From: Neoceratodus forsteri
Taxonomy: Eukaryota; Chordata; Ceratodontiformes; Ceratodontidae
NCBI GenBank assembly: GCA_016271365.2
Contig: CM028132.1
Span: forward strand, 1,189,147,001 to 1,189,211,000
DNA: 64,000 bases
Direction: 5' to 3'
A program made the position numbers and the translations under genes. Below are positions 11,066 through 23,559 of this stretch, piece after piece. Position 1 is the stretch's first letter. Each line of letters begins with the position of its first letter. The notes under the pieces were generated by a model. It worked only from the letters and a program-made list of their open reading frames with translations. It made no database searches and was not told the DNA's origin.

Positions 11066-12480
11066 GATTTATTTATTGAATTTTGTTAACTGGGTAAGCC
11101 CACTGAGACATGACCGTCCCTTTTTCAGGGGCGACCTGGAAAGTGCACTACCATTGTTAGTGCTGCAGTTGATACAACAGTAGTAAAGGATAAATTCATA
11201 CAGTGAGCGAGCACAGTAGTAGATACATAGTTGAACAGGTTAGAGCTATTACAGCAAACAAATAAACTACAAGCAGTGATAACAGGTTATACAAGGAGGT
11301 AACGAATACAACCCAGGGAGATCAATACTATGTATAATCCGCATAAAATTATTTACACCTGTTACTCAAAGTGGCTTGAGGGAGGCAGAGGTGCTGGGCA
11401 GGACATGGAAGTAAAGTAATGGGAGCAGAAGAAGAGTTGAAGGCTTAATCATTACCGAAAGCAAGTACAAGAGGGTGCAGCAAGGTGATTGAGCAGAGCA
11501 TATTGAAATTGAGAAATGGTGGAACAGGCCAGGATTGGTGGAGGCAGAGAGTTCCAGTAGGACACAGCCCCATAGGCAAAAGATTTCCTGGCCAAGGAGA
11601 GTCTCAGATTAGGTATGGATAGCAGGGGCAGGGAGGCTGATGTTAGGGCACGCTGGGGGAGTTTATGTTGGACTACCTCAGACAGGCTGGGGGGGGTGAA
11701 GCAATGGATAAACTTGTGTAGCAAGCTTAGGGTAGCATAGCAGAGCTTGGACTCAAAGGGTAGCCAACCCAAGGTAGATAATATATTGCAGTGATGGTGC
11801 CTTGCATCAGTTCCCAAGGCAAACCTACCCACATGATGATATACCTGTGAAAGGTAGGATAGAATAGAAGAAGATGCAGAGAGAAGTAGCGGTGCACCAT
11901 ACATGAGGAGAGGCAGGAGAGTGGCATGAGCTGTCTTGTGGCATGAGGTCGAAGAGAGGTGTGGGCGGATTCTGTAGAGTACACCTGGTTTGTGGTTGAG
12001 AGTTTTGGTAAGGGAAGCTATATGGACGTCCAGTGAGAGGGAGGGAGGGGTCCAGGGTGATACCCAGATATCTGAAAGACTGAACTGATTCTAGGGCAAT
12101 GCCAGAACGTGTTTGGATTGCTGGGGAGGGTGACCACAGGATGTAGAGTGGGAAAAGAACATGCATTTGTTTTGTTTTTTTAACATTAAGGACCTGGTGC
12201 TTTTGAATAAGCCAGCCCTCGAGGGTGAGGAAGTCTGTTGCTTGTGATTTGTTGAGCCACCCAGTGTCAGAAGAGGACTGGTAAATGATGGCATCATCCA
12301 CATAGAGATGGACTGTGGCACTTTTACAGTTGTTGGGGAGCTCATTAATAAATAAGGAAAACAACAAGGGGCCCAGAATAGAGCCCTGTGGTACCCTGTG
12401 GGTGCTGGGTCATGCCTCCGACAAGGAGCCCACCCATTTGATAACTTAAAAACTGGTGCATGGGATCCTCCCAGTGGAGT
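11066..12480 (-). mobile_element. L2-like LINE, 5'-truncated, RT second half plus 3' UTR
   Basis: On the minus strand the element enters at the end of the reverse transcriptase palm with VPQGSILGPLLFSLFINEL (12368-12394 and on) and the catalytic box LYVDDAIIYQ (YVDD at 12293-12304). It continues with a thumb-like stretch FRYLGITLDPSL and ends in the CR1/L2-type C-terminus (SYWNSLPP near 11550). Reading requires at least three frame changes. The 3' UTR closes with CCAGGTCGCCCCTGAAAA, GTGGGCTTACCCAGTTAAC and TTCAATAAATAAA at 11066-11150, an end shared with SINEs in this window. The 5' end is cut at about 12480, typical of aborted target-primed reverse transcription. Confidence 0.8.
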
Positions 12481-12484
12481 ACCT

Positions 12485-12680
12485 TGCAACTCTGAACCAA
12501 GGTGGAAGACAAGAAAACAAGAGGGCTTACATGGTCACCAAAAGGAGGGACAGACAGGCAAGATGTAAGGAAAGATTTTTTCACAGACTGAATGATGGAT
12601 TTATGAAATGGATTACCATCAAGAGTAATAAGCTTGGGTGGCATAGCAGTTTTTATACCAAACCTAGATGCACAGATACA
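12485..12680 (+). mobile_element. CR1 ORF2 C-terminal scrap
   Basis: Plus-strand translation gives DVRKDFFTD, then NGLPSRVISLGGIAVFIPNL, parallel to the FFFTERVVD ... EFKAAWDRHK tail of the full CR1 at 18400-18530. It abuts the truncated 5' end of the minus-strand L2-like LINE, so the LINE may have landed in this CR1. Confidence 0.5.
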
Positions 12681-13010
12681 TAGGAACATAGCAATTTAAG
12701 ATTGGGAGGGGCTCTATGCTCTCATTAACCACTCTCTGCTTCTTAAGCAGGGACCAGCAAGTACGCTGTGCAAACACGTGTTCATTTAAAGGGATTTCCC
12801 TACCCGCTCAATGACCCAGGGTGGAAAGTCTGTCCTGTCTTCATGTCCACTGTCTCCACTGGTGGAATGTTCTATAGGGCCACCATCCTCTGGGAGAGAA
12901 GTGCATCCTAATGTTACCACTGAATCAACCACCTTTGAGCATTGGGGTTTTTCCCTGTGTCCTACTGAAGGACGCTGGATCAAACATCTGTTTGCTCAAT
13001 ATGACTGATA
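12675..13010 (-). mobile_element. Possible CR1 3' end, minus strand
   Basis: The edge at 12675 reads ATACATAGGAACATAG, whose complement CTATGTTCCTATGTAT resembles the octamer tail of CR1. The following 330 bp would be the 3' portion on the minus strand. I cannot confirm coding homology, so the call depends on the tail. Confidence 0.35.
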
Positions 13011-13436
13011 CTCTCGAGTAAGCAGAAGGCCATGTCCACTCTCAGACTCATTTAGAAAAATATAACTGTGTACTGCCAGTTAACAGGTAAGACTGGAAAG
13101 ACATGGGATTCATCTCTTTCAGGTATTAGCCCTGCTGCAGTAAAATCACAGTAGAGTTAATAGTATAGCATTTCAGGTACTAGCTTTGGGGCTATGACAG
13201 AGTAATTTACTTTTAGGATATTTATGCACAATGGCAATAAACATCCTTTGTCATCTGTTGTGTGGACATGTTGTAAAAATACAGTGGTTGCCTGTTTATG
13301 TAATGTCAGCAGGCTGATACAGACTGAAGTTGACACAGTGGAAAGTAATAAAGTGAGACTGTCCACTTTTTTCCATCCAGATTTTATTCTTGGGCCAAAT
13401 GCCCCCATTCTGGCTGCCATGCCAACTGCTCCACAC

Positions 13437-14215
13437 AAAGGGCACCCCTAGGAGGCATATGCCAAGAGCAGTCCAGCCACTAGCCTCACTGCCTGCTGTA
13501 CCCACTACTGAAATAATGGTCAACTAATAGAAAGCTCCCAGCCCAAAACAACCAGAAGCAAAAGCTCAGACACAAAGGGCAACCCTAGGAGGCATACGCC
13601 AAGTGTGGTCCGGCCCCTAACCTTACTATCTGCTGAGCTTCACTGATCTTCACCAACTGGGAGAGAGAGACCAGTCATGGAGGGAAGGCAGACTCTGACA
13701 GATGTAGAAGCAGGGATTCCATGACAGCAGTTCTACCTGGGTAAATCCTCCTTGTAGTCAACAGTCTGGGCTCCTATCTCTGCTAAGGTGACTTCTCTCC
13801 TCGATTGCTCTGCTCAGACCCAGCCAGCAGCTGCTCTATCAGCATAAGGAGCAATTGGAACACTTACCCATAATTCCTGGCTTCTGTAAGTAAATCATCA
13901 TTTGTACTGCTGTACCACTACTGAAATAGTGATCAACTAACAGAAAGCTGTCAGCTGGAAGCAACAGCTCAGACACAAAGGGCACTCCAGGAGGCATGCA
14001 CCAAGAGCGGTCCAGCCCCTAGCCTTACTGTCTGCTGTATGCACTACTGAAATAGTGGTTGGCTAATAGAAAGCTCTCAGCCAGAAACAACCAGAAGCAA
14101 CAATTCAGACACATAAGGCAACCCTAGGAGGCATACGCCAAGTGTGGTCCAGCCCCTAGCCTTACCGTCTGCTGAACTTCACTGATCTTCACCGACTGGG
14201 AGAGAGACCACCTCT
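13437..14215. repeat. Nested tandem repeat upstream of CR1 ORF1
   Basis: A unit starting near AGGCATATGCCAAG recurs at about 13437, 13575, 13977 and 14114. Neighbouring units are 137-138 bp apart, and the pair as a whole is repeated 540 bp further on, so there is a two-level repeat. Shared landmarks are CTACTGAAATA, GAAAGCT, CAGACACA, and in the second member of each pair CACTGATCTTCACC followed by ACTGGGAGAGAG. The block ends about 270 bp before the CR1 ORF1 start, the position of a LINE 5' UTR. Confidence 0.85.
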
Positions 14216-14488
14216 CCTCCAGTCTCTAGTTGTGCTACTAAGTGGCAGACCTTAACAAACTGATTGTTTTTAAGCAGGAATGAGAAACCATGGTTCTGTC
14301 CCCCACCCTACCCCCTAATCCCACCCACCCCGGTCTTCTTCCTATATAGGTTCTGCATGTCATCACACACTTCCTACCTGAACTGACTAGAAGGCAAAAA
14401 AAAAAAAAAAATTTCAGAAATAATTTTTTTTTCTTCGCTTTCAATTCTCTCCAGCAACTACCTAAAAGCCGGACTAACACTTATTTCC

Positions 14489-15560
14489 ATGGCAAAGAAT
14501 ACCAAGCCAACAGGAATGGATAACATGCCCTGTAACCACTGCGGAGCACTCTTTTACAGGACCTGGGTCCAGGACATAGGATATTGCACCACATGCTGGT
14601 CCATAAACGATCTTCGAGCCCAACTCCAAGAGGCATGAGCAACAATATCCCACCTAAACCAGGAACTACGACAGGTCACAAGGACTTGGAAACAGCCCCT
14701 GCACCACCAGTACTCTGGCACTGACCCTCTACTGCAGAGGACAGGTCATCCAGGGCATTGGCAGGTAGTGCAAAGGGGCAGAGCTTACCGCAGCAAGGCT
14801 CACCAAGTGGGCAACTCTCAAGAGGCAGTTATGTAGCTGCATAACAGGTTTGCCCTGCTGGCAAGGACACACAATGAACCAGGTGACTGCTCAAGTCAGA
14901 GAGCTAGGGCTCAGCAGCACCAACCTGGTATCACCCTTAAAAACAATAGGGGGTCACGAGGAAGGGACCCACATGTTATTGAGCCAGGGAAGGATGAGCA
15001 CTCTGACTTAGGCCAGGGGGAAGGGGTGCAGCCGCACAAAACACTTTGTCAGGATATAACTCGTAGGGCAAACCCTCCCACCAAAGGAAAGAAGAAACTG
15101 ATCATTGTGGGGGACTCCATGATTTGTGGGGTCGAATCACAGTTAAATGAGACCAACGAAATGGAGATAGTGGTCAGATGTCTCCCTGGGGCCACAGCAA
15201 AAAAGGATGCAGGTCACATAGAAAACTGCATCAGAAAGGAGCGAGACATCGAGGCCATCGTCGTTCACATAGAAACTAACGATATCGTGAACCATTCCTT
15301 CGAACAGGCAAAGGTGCATATCTCAAATCTAGGGGATAGACTCACCTCTTTTTTGTCCACCTTGGCCTTCTGTGAGGTATTCCCAGTATGGGAGAAGGGA
15401 AAAGGCCAAGGAAAGGTTAGGAAGCTGAAATCACAGAACTGAACTCTTGGCTCCACACTTGGTGCTCAGAAAATGGCCACACCTTCATTGGTGACTGGAA
15501 AGATTTCTGGGAAAGGGCTAACTTTAAATTCGACGGCCTTCACCTTAACAGGGTGGGGTA
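14489..15560 (+). pseudogene. CR1 ORF1: C4 zinc finger plus SGNH esterase, broken
   Basis: From ATG 14489 one frame runs to the esterase. The N-terminus carries CNHCG (Cys 15, 18) and CTTCW (Cys 33, 36), a CX2C-X14-CX2C zinc site like the PHD-like finger known from CR1 ORF1. After an in-frame TGA at 14636 and a TAG near 14831 comes NRFALLA, then the esterase block I motif IIVGDSMICG (about 15100) with the presumed Ser nucleophile, and VVHIETNDIV, equivalent to the HxGTND block with Gly changed to Glu. A -1 type frameshift lies between about 15380 and 15420; the shifted frame supplies FDGLHLN near 15530, the Asp/His end of the catalytic triad. Kapitonov and Jurka described this PHD plus esterase layout in CR1. 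The protein is thought to bind the element RNA; this copy cannot make it. Confidence 0.85.
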
Positions 15561-15782
15561 AGGGCATTAGGGCAAGAATTTGACGTATTTGCGACAAATT
15601 TAAACGAGAGGATGGGGTGGTGGTGGTGACCAGATGGGAGCAGGAATATGGAACCCCAGTCACCACCCCCCCAGAGTCTATCGTTCGTCACATAGACATA
15701 AACAACAGGAATGCACAAAGGTTGTACAAGTTGAAAAAAGTAGAAGAAACAAAGGATCAAGGATGTTGGACTCTGGAAGGCA

Positions 15783-18535
15783 ATGATGACCAATGCTTGG
15801 AGTCTGGCTAGCAAAATCCCAGAACTCTCAGTCACAATAGCAGATGCAGGACTGGACTGGGTCGCAGTCACAGAAACATGGCTAAATGAGAGCCATGAAT
15901 GGGATGTTGCAATCCCAGGTTACAGATTATTCAGGAAAGACAGAAAAGGACATAGGAGTCGGGGGGGTGCATTATATATAAGGGAGGACATATAAGCTAT
16001 GGAGATCCAAAGGTCCCAAGATGAACCTGAGGTACTCTGGGTCACTCTCGAACCAGGCTCATGCTCAGCCCTCAGTCTAGGAGTGATATACAGGCCTCCC
16101 TCACAAAGGGCAGAAGGAAACAAAGCAATACTTGAAAACATACTAAAGATGTCTGAAAAAGGAGAAGTTATGCTGATGGGGGACCTCAGCCTCCCAGACG
16201 TAGCCTGGAACTCCTGCACAGCATCCACAACTAGGAGTAGAAATTTTCTAAACACCTTGGGAGGGGCTGGACTTAATCAGCTTGTCGCGGTCCCCCACTA
16301 GAGAAAGCACAGTCCTGGACCTGGTGCTCACAAACAGCGGCAAGGTCCAGGAGGTGGAGGTTGGGTGCCTTTTGGGGTCAAGTGACCACAAATCTGTCTA
16401 GTTCAAGGTCAAAAAGGCCAAGGAAACAAGCCACACTAAGACACGGGTCATAGACTTCAGAAGAACAGACTTCGATCAGATGAGAATATGCTTTAGGGAT
16501 AGCCTCAAGAAGAAGGTAAAAGGAGGGGTAGAGGAATGTTGGATAAACAAAAGAGAAGCACTAGCGGAGGTTACTGCAAAATATTCCAGGCTAGTCAGTA
16601 AGATGAAGAAAAAAAGAAATCCGCTATGGTTCACAAAGGAGGTGGCAGCTGCAGTGAGGGAAAATAGACTAGCATTCCAAAGATACAAGGGCTCAAACAG
16701 TGAAATAGATAGAGAGGCATACAAGTGCAGCTTGAAGGAGGCAGGGATGGTGATCAGAAAAGCAAATGCGCAGACTGAGGAAGACATAGTGTGGGGGGTT
16801 AATGGAGGCAATAAGACCTTCTTTAGGTACATAAGCGACAAAAGGAAAAACAATGGAGGCATTGTCAGGCTCATCAGCAAGGATGGGAGGAGGGTAGAAG
16901 AAGACAATGAAAAGGCCAAAGTCTTAAATGAGTACTTCTGCTCAGTCTTTACTAAGGAGGCGCCTGGTAACAGACCCACCCCAAAGGGGGACAGAAGTCA
17001 CCTAGGGGGAATGGACACAAGCCCATTCACAATAGAGAGGGTAAGGACAGAATTGAAAAAACTAAAGGTAGATAAAGCCATGGGGCTGGACGGAGTCCAC
17101 CTACGCATATTGAGGGAACTTAATGATGAACTGGCAGCACCACTAGCAGCTCTTTTTAGCAGATCCTTGGGAGAAGGGACAGTTCCCCAGGACTGGAAAA
17201 GAGCAATAGTGGTCCCCATACACAAGAGTGGTAGCAGTGAGGAGACAGGAAACCACCGCCCAGTCAGCCTCACCTCGGTGGTGGATAAGATGATGGAGTC
17301 GCTGCTCAAAGAAAGGATACTAGCATTCCTGGAGGAATCTGGACAACTGGATACCAAACAGCACAGCTTCACAATGGAAAGGTCCTGCCATACTAACCTG
17401 ATTGAGTTCTTTGACTCGATTACTAGGCTGTGGACCAAGGGGGAGCCGTTAATGTTATCTACCTTGACTTTAGCAAGGCCTTCGACTCTGTACCACACAG
17501 AAAGCTACTAAACAAACTCAACCATACAGGAGTAGAGCAGGAAGTGGTGTCGTGGGTGAGTAACTGGCTTGAACTGAGAACTCATTCCATGACAGTAGAT
17601 GGGGCAGCATCAGGGGATAGGGAAGTGACAAGCAGGGTGCCACAGGGGGTCTGTCCTCAGTCCATTACTCTTTAATATCTTCATCAGAGCTATCAAAGAG
17701 GAGTTGAGTGGGAAGGTGTGCCTCTTTGCAGATGACATAGAGCTCTGCAACAGGGTGGACACTGCACAGGGGGCGGAGCAAATGAAAAGTGACTTACTCA
17801 GGCTGGAACATTGGTCCAACTTGTGGCAGTTAAAATTAAGCGCAAAAAAGTGCAACGTTATGCATCTGGGCAGAAGCAACCCAGACACAGACTACTACCT
17901 GGGAGGGGAGAAGCTAGCAACCACCCATCAGGAAAGGGATCTAGAGGTCATTACATCAGACAATTTGAAGGTAGGTGGACAATGTGAAAAGGCAGCAAAG
18001 AAGGCCAGCAGGATGCTGGGATACATAGGAAGGGGCATCCCAAGTAGAAGAAAGGAGGTGATCCGACCACTGTACAGGTCCCTGGTGAGACCCCCACCTT
18101 GAGTACCGCATCCAGTTCTGGAGACCTTATCTCAGGAAGGACATAGATTGGAGACAGTACAGAGGAGGGCAACAAAAAATGATACACAGTCTCCATAAGT
18201 TGCTATATGAAAGCAGGTTACAGGAACTTAACATGTACTCCCTGGAACAATGCAGGGATACAGGGGACATGATTGAGACATTCAAGTTTCTGAAGGGTAT
18301 AAACAGAATCTCCACCCAGGAGCTCTTTATGGTCAATAGCACCAGCAGGACAAGAGGACATGAGATGAAATTGAGGGGAGGAAGATTCATGGGCAACATG
18401 CAAAGGTTTTTCTTCACAGAGAGGGTGGTTGACCCACGGATTGGTCTACTGGCTGGAGTCATTGACTCCAAAATAGTAGGGGAATTCAAAGCAGCTTGGG
18501 ATAGACACAAGGGGATTGTCTCACAGAAATCCTAA
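15783..18535 (+). pseudogene. CR1 ORF2: APE endonuclease and reverse transcriptase, broken
   Basis: The endonuclease begins near 15783 with NAWSLASK and the catalytic-glutamate motif VTETWL, followed by MGDLSLPDVAW (GDFN-type block, N lost) and, after a frameshift near 16293, GSSDHKSV (SDH block). The reverse transcriptase includes IVVPIHKSG, NHRPVSL, DFSKAFDSVPH (near 17465), a damaged VPQG block and LFADD at 17722-17736, the polymerase box with both aspartates. The C-terminus holds RRKEVIRPLYRSLVRP, FFFTERVVD and FKAAWDRHKGI. Lesions: stops at 15993 and about 16400, frameshifts near 16293, 17430, 17675 and 18100. Length is close to a complete CR1 ORF2, so this is a full-length but inactivated insertion. 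Confidence 0.92.
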
Positions 18536-18614
18536 AGAGGGGGGTAGGGCTCAGGGCAGACTAGATGGGTCTTTGGTCCCCATCTGCCATCAATTTCTAT
18601 GTTTCTATGTTTCC
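18536..18614 (+). mobile_element. CR1 3' UTR and octamer tail
   Basis: The short 3' UTR ends in two copies of TTTCTATG followed by TTTCC (about 18594-18613). CR1 elements end in short octamer repeats and not poly(A), so this fixes the 3' boundary and the lineage. Confidence 0.9.
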
Positions 18615-19042
18615 AGGGTTCTCCATGGCTTGCCCTCCGTGGTGGCACTGGAGGAGAGGCAGCCAACCTCAGTTCCTCACGTAGTGTGGGAGCGGAGCGG
18701 TCAGCATGGGGCCCCGAGCTTGCCAGTGTTGTCATTCTGTCAGCCACCATTTTTTACTTCTTCTCCTGTGATCCTGGCCTTCTAGGGCATGTACAGTCTG
18801 GGACCTCTCACTCATGCAGTATGCCCTTGACAGAAGATCAGGCTTCCTGGCCTGCTTACAGGTTTCCCTGCAGCAGAGGAGCATGCTACCTCCTCCCCTT
18901 GGCTGGGTAGCACTGCCAGTGTCCAGATCCACTTTTGAAACCAGGTTGCCACCGGGACATTGAGTGACCCAGATTGTCCACTTTTGTAAATTAAACCAAA
19001 CAGCTATGGCCAGTCCCTTCCTGCTTGATCATCAAAGTGTAA

Positions 19043-20846
19043 TGTAATCCCCAGGTGGCGCTATCCCAAGGGCTACTACCCCTGCCTGCCTAACTGCTAA
19101 CAGGTTGAGGGGCCTAGGTTCTATGACTGGTGCCTCCACCCAGAGGTCAGGGTTTACAGTAGTTCGACTAACTTGGTCACAACCTTCTGGGACACTGAGA
19201 CCCCCTTTTATTCCTGCTAGTGACCCACACTGTACACCATGAGTACCTTCACTGTTCACACTTACCCCCAGGACTGGTTCAATCAGCTTGACTCTGGAGA
19301 CCCTCTGTAAAACAAGATGATGCAATACAATAGCCACAGTACAATACTTTAACATAAATGAATACCTCAGTCAGTGTAACTGCTGAAACAAACAGATCTG
19401 ATTTATTTAAGGGACTGTAACAAGGACAGGGGGAAATTGGGTTAATTAGGTTAGACACATCAATAATCACAGTATTGTGCACATACTCAGAGTCCCAAAA
19501 TGTCATTTTACTGGGTACCCAGGGTGGTGAGGGGCTAGCCAGGATCGGTGCAGCTGGTTGGGGCCCTGTGATGGAAAAACACTTGCACAATACCCAATTG
19601 TAATCCAGAGCCGGTTGGCTCAGTTCATGAAGAAAGAAAGGAAAAGAAATCAGATGGAACACTTGCAATTAGATGATGGCAGGGAGCTACCCTGATTTGT
19701 ACTCACACACTCGATGCTGACAACTGGCACCGAGGGGGTCATGGATTGCCAGACGCCCTCGCACAGCAGGGGGAAATTCTACAGGCAGGCACACGGTTTC
19801 AATCAGCAACGGATTTAGTCCACTTGCATGCATTTGTCTTTCTGTCTACACACATGGAAACAGAGGACTTGTTTAGCTGTCCTTCACAAACACTCCACAC
19901 ATTTATATGTAAAGGAAATTACTATACCAGGCAGCTGCTCTCAGGTCCCGATCACACTTACTGCTAACCTGGGAGTTCACACTGCGGCTTCACTTTCCTG
20001 ACAGACAGAGCGCGATTAAGCAGTTTCTCCAGTCCTCTAAGGGTGAGCCTGGTTCCCAATTGTTCAGCCTCCCTTCTTCTCGGCAGCTGCGGATTCAGTC
20101 CGAATCGCCACGGCAACTCGCCACCAGAGTTTAGGCCTCCACACATGCTTCCTGCGCGAAGCTTTGCAGCACAGAAGCTCGGAGCTCCTTCCCCAGTCAC
20201 GGCCACAACGGATCTGCTCTTCCAGACACAAAGCAGGGCATTCCATTTGGGCGCCACCTGGTCCAATTGGTGGACTTCAGTTGTCATTCACTCAAAACTC
20301 CCCCTATTGGTGTAAATAGGCGCCAAGGTCCAGAACGTCACTTCCCAGAATTACTAACTATATTTCTTATGGCCAGCCAGCTCCCAGAGAGCCCTGATCC
20401 TGGTTGGTCCACTTAAACTCCATTTTAGATGCCCCTCTTGTCTGATTGGATCTATTCAGCAGTTCTGATCCAAAATGGAGGGGCAAAACACACAGAGTCC
20501 CACCTGCAAGAAAGGCAGGTTAGACAAATTACATTTACACTAATACTCTAAATGATATGGGGTAAACAGTTACATCTCTGATAAGTGCTCACTCTGCTCA
20601 CTTAGCGATGGCAGAAACAGAGCAATTTGTCAGCCGCTCGAGCGGGACTTGAGCAGGGAAACACACAGTCCCCCCTGAGAACTAATCATGCCTGCAAGCA
20701 GACAGCTCTTAAAGAGGCAGTACCAGAGGTTGTAAGAGCACTCACAGATAAACGGCTTAAATGCTGAACACCACTAAGGCTAGGAGCACTCAGCCAGCTC
20801 CTGGAAGACTTTTGGAACCCCCATTTGCGGGGGGGGGGGGGATACA
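19043..20846 (-). mobile_element. Long solo LTR, copy 1, with 4-bp target duplication
   Basis: The element starts TGTAATCCCC at 19043 (plus strand) and ends GATACA at 20846. It is flanked by GTAA at 19039-19042 and again at 20847-20850. It aligns along its length, in the opposite orientation, with 35820-37916 and in the same orientation with 40085-42070. The sense strand is minus, judged by TTAAATAAATCAGATCTG, a polyadenylation-type signal whose complement lies near 19395. There is a G14 run at 20828-20841. No PBS, polypurine tract or coding region accompanies it, so it is a solo LTR or an LTR-only element of 1,804 bp. It has several short open frames that do not hold up between copies. Confidence 0.85.
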
Positions 20847-20849
20847 GTA

Positions 20850-22205
20850 AGGCCTGTGGTCTCACCTTGTGTCTAGAGGCACATGATAACTCTTCTCATC
20901 CAGGGATGGCCATGCTTAAATCAGAAAATCCTGTTCTTCTAATGCTACCACCACCAAGGGGATCAGGAACGACATCACAGGAAGAGATTAGTCATAAATA
21001 TAATGTTAATGCCAGGAGCTGGGATCAAGCCGGTCTAGGTTTATTTTGCCACAGATGTTACACAACACTGAAGGGCTTCATCTCTTTTCATTCACTCCTC
21101 TTGTAACTCATTTTGGGAAGATGTTCCACATACCAAGGCCCTTCCCGTAGGAGAGGCTCTGCTGCACATATAGTCACAATTTATGTAAGCCCTGTCTCCC
21201 AATACAGGTTCCCATGGCTGCTACTTCCTACAAGACAGGTGCGCAGTGGCACTCTCTCAAGCAGGGGGTGACACTGATGAAGTGTCACGCCTTTGGATGT
21301 GAAGTGCCAGGGTTCTCATTTTATGTGATCTTGCAGATTCAAATAAATATTTTTTGGCAGCTGCCTGTGGCTTTGCACGTCTGTACCTGGAGGTCAGTCC
21401 TCTCTAGCTGTGCTCTGTTTGTTGCTGTTCTTCAGCTTGCACCCGCCGTGAGTTTGTGAGCATGTTGCTCTAGTGTCTTTATAGGGTGACACTACCCTAG
21501 GATTTATACATATCTACACTTAGCATTCATGCTAGAAGGTGGCATTACAGGTAGTCCAGGAACCAACGTATTGTTTTCTTACTATTTCGTACTTTGTCTG
21601 TTTAGCCGCACACCTTTCCCTGTCATCATGCTGAAAGGTCTTGATGATCCCTTTACACAACAGGCTCCATTGTCCTGCCCCACCTAAGTGACACCTGCTC
21701 TTGCCACCTCTTCTCCTGATGATACTAGCCAATACAACCCAATATCGCTAACAGGTACCTATTCTTCTCTGGAGCTGCTTATGGGAGTGGACTCTCATAT
21801 TGCTCCCTCTCTGACGTAATTTACTGGGCGTGGATCCACATGGACCCCTGGTGACCTCCTTTGAGAGGAGACCCACTGCTACTCTTGATGCCTGTTGGGT
21901 TGGGCTGGATGTTGTTACCCTCAGGGTCGGTTTTCTCAGGTGGTCCTCCTGTCATTGTTCTTTGAAGGGCCCTTCTCCACCCTAGGAAGGGGCGAGAAGA
22001 AGCAGGGCTCCATCAGGACTTCTCTCCTCTCTGCTACTACTTCAGTCACTCTTGCTGGAAACTCTGAAACCTAAGTTATAAGGATGCTGTGCTCATGTGG
22101 CCTCCTCCCTAGTGGAAAGGGGGAAGGGGTAGGTCCATGAATATTCATACCAGGCTTCACCAGCAGAGCCAGAAAGCACAGAGCACAAGCATCTAGACAC
22201 CCTGG
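20850..22205. other. No gene recognised
   Basis: A stretch with AATAAATATTTTTTGG near 21340 looks like a possible polyadenylation region, but no LTR partner or ORF supports it. Confidence 0.45.
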
Positions 22206-22208
22206 GCT

Positions 22209-22552
22209 GGACTTTCGAGTGGCTGGAATTGCCACCAGTCCCGCATGCACTGAGCCAATGTCGGGCGCACTAAGCTTTCAACACTCTGGAAGGATTTTGC
22301 ATCCCTTGCAGCAAATTGACATTTGTTAGATCAACTATTGAGGTCTTGTGTGCATCATTTCGGGGCCCTAACATGCAGCTTGCAGCTGAACTTTGCCACA
22401 AGCTGCCATAATGCAGGTACTCTGTCACAAGTGTGTCTGAGATAGTAAAATCAGGTGCAGTTGTGCCATTGGGCAGTGCCATAGCTGAGGCGACACAAGG
22501 ATTTGACACAGGGCTTGATGTAAGCCTTGCATCACCCTATGAGAATCTGACC
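22209..22552. mobile_element. MITE-like repeat, family M, copy 1
   Basis: The left edge reads GGGCTGGACTTTCGAG and the right edge, on the other strand, GGGGTCAGATTCTCATAG, giving imperfect inverted termini. The inner text ATTTGACACAGGGCTTGATG is shared with the repeat at 30803-31165. Family M has no ORF and looks like a non-autonomous DNA transposon. Confidence 0.5.
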
Positions 22553-23559
22553 CCCTGTCTCATAGCGGAGGCTTAGCAGGAAGTCACTCTTGGAGACTTT
22601 GTTTATCCCTTCAAGCACTTGCCTTGAGCCTGAAAGAAAAGAGAGGCAGGTTACACCAGCTACCCAATGAAAAAGGCTGGATTTGTTTTGTTTGTCATCA
22701 GTATGTTTTTATATGAAACAATTACCTTGGTACATTTTTGTCACTGAATTGGGATTTTGATCATTTTTTAAATTTAATTATTCAAGTAGGGCTACTGTAT
22801 CTTTTGCTTTTTCTGTATGCCCCATTCCTGTCTCCATCACCTGTCACCCTCAGGAGTACCCAGGGCATACCCAACTCCTTGTATTCCTACCTGCGCTCGC
22901 CATCCTCCACGGAACAATTGCTTACCCCCCCCCCCAGGTGGGGTAGGGCTGGAGGGATTTACTTCTGTATTTCTAGTATAGTCAGGAGGCTTCGCCAGAG
23001 ATGGTGTGGGGCCCTGATACACCACAGTCTGTCATTATGGGTTCTGGGGCCATTTCCTGTGTCTCTGCCAGCTTTGTAGAATGTTAGCACACTGAGGACA
23101 CAGTGTGGGGGCACACACAATAGTGTTCTGGCAGCTCACAGGCTCATGTCCACCCTCCCACTCTATCTAACGCTATGCTGCCACCCATGTTCAACCAGGT
23201 CACAGCATGCTGTGTAGGCCATGAACCTCTCTCACCAGAGAAAGAGAGTATCTGTTGGGATGCTCAATCCTCCACCCCTTGACCAGCCCTCTGACAACCA
23301 GAGCTCTCCCGAAACCAGGTGACTACCACAGCGAGTAGCAGCCCTAACACTGAGCTAGCAGGCTAGCCAAATATTTTATTTCTTAATAGCGTAAAGCATA
23401 GTTAATAGTTGAAGAATCCTGGCACATTAAGTTGTAAATAAAACAGCACTTCCTGCTGTGGACTGTGGTGTTCTGCTGACTGTCATTCTTAATACAGTAC
23501 TGCCAGCTTAACCCAACGATGGACATCATATGCAGCTAATAGAAGAAAATAATGAGTGT

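Noticed and set aside
19043..20846. Foamy-virus or other named-virus LTR
   Set aside because: Length and 4-bp duplications alone do not identify a genus; no pol sequence is attached.
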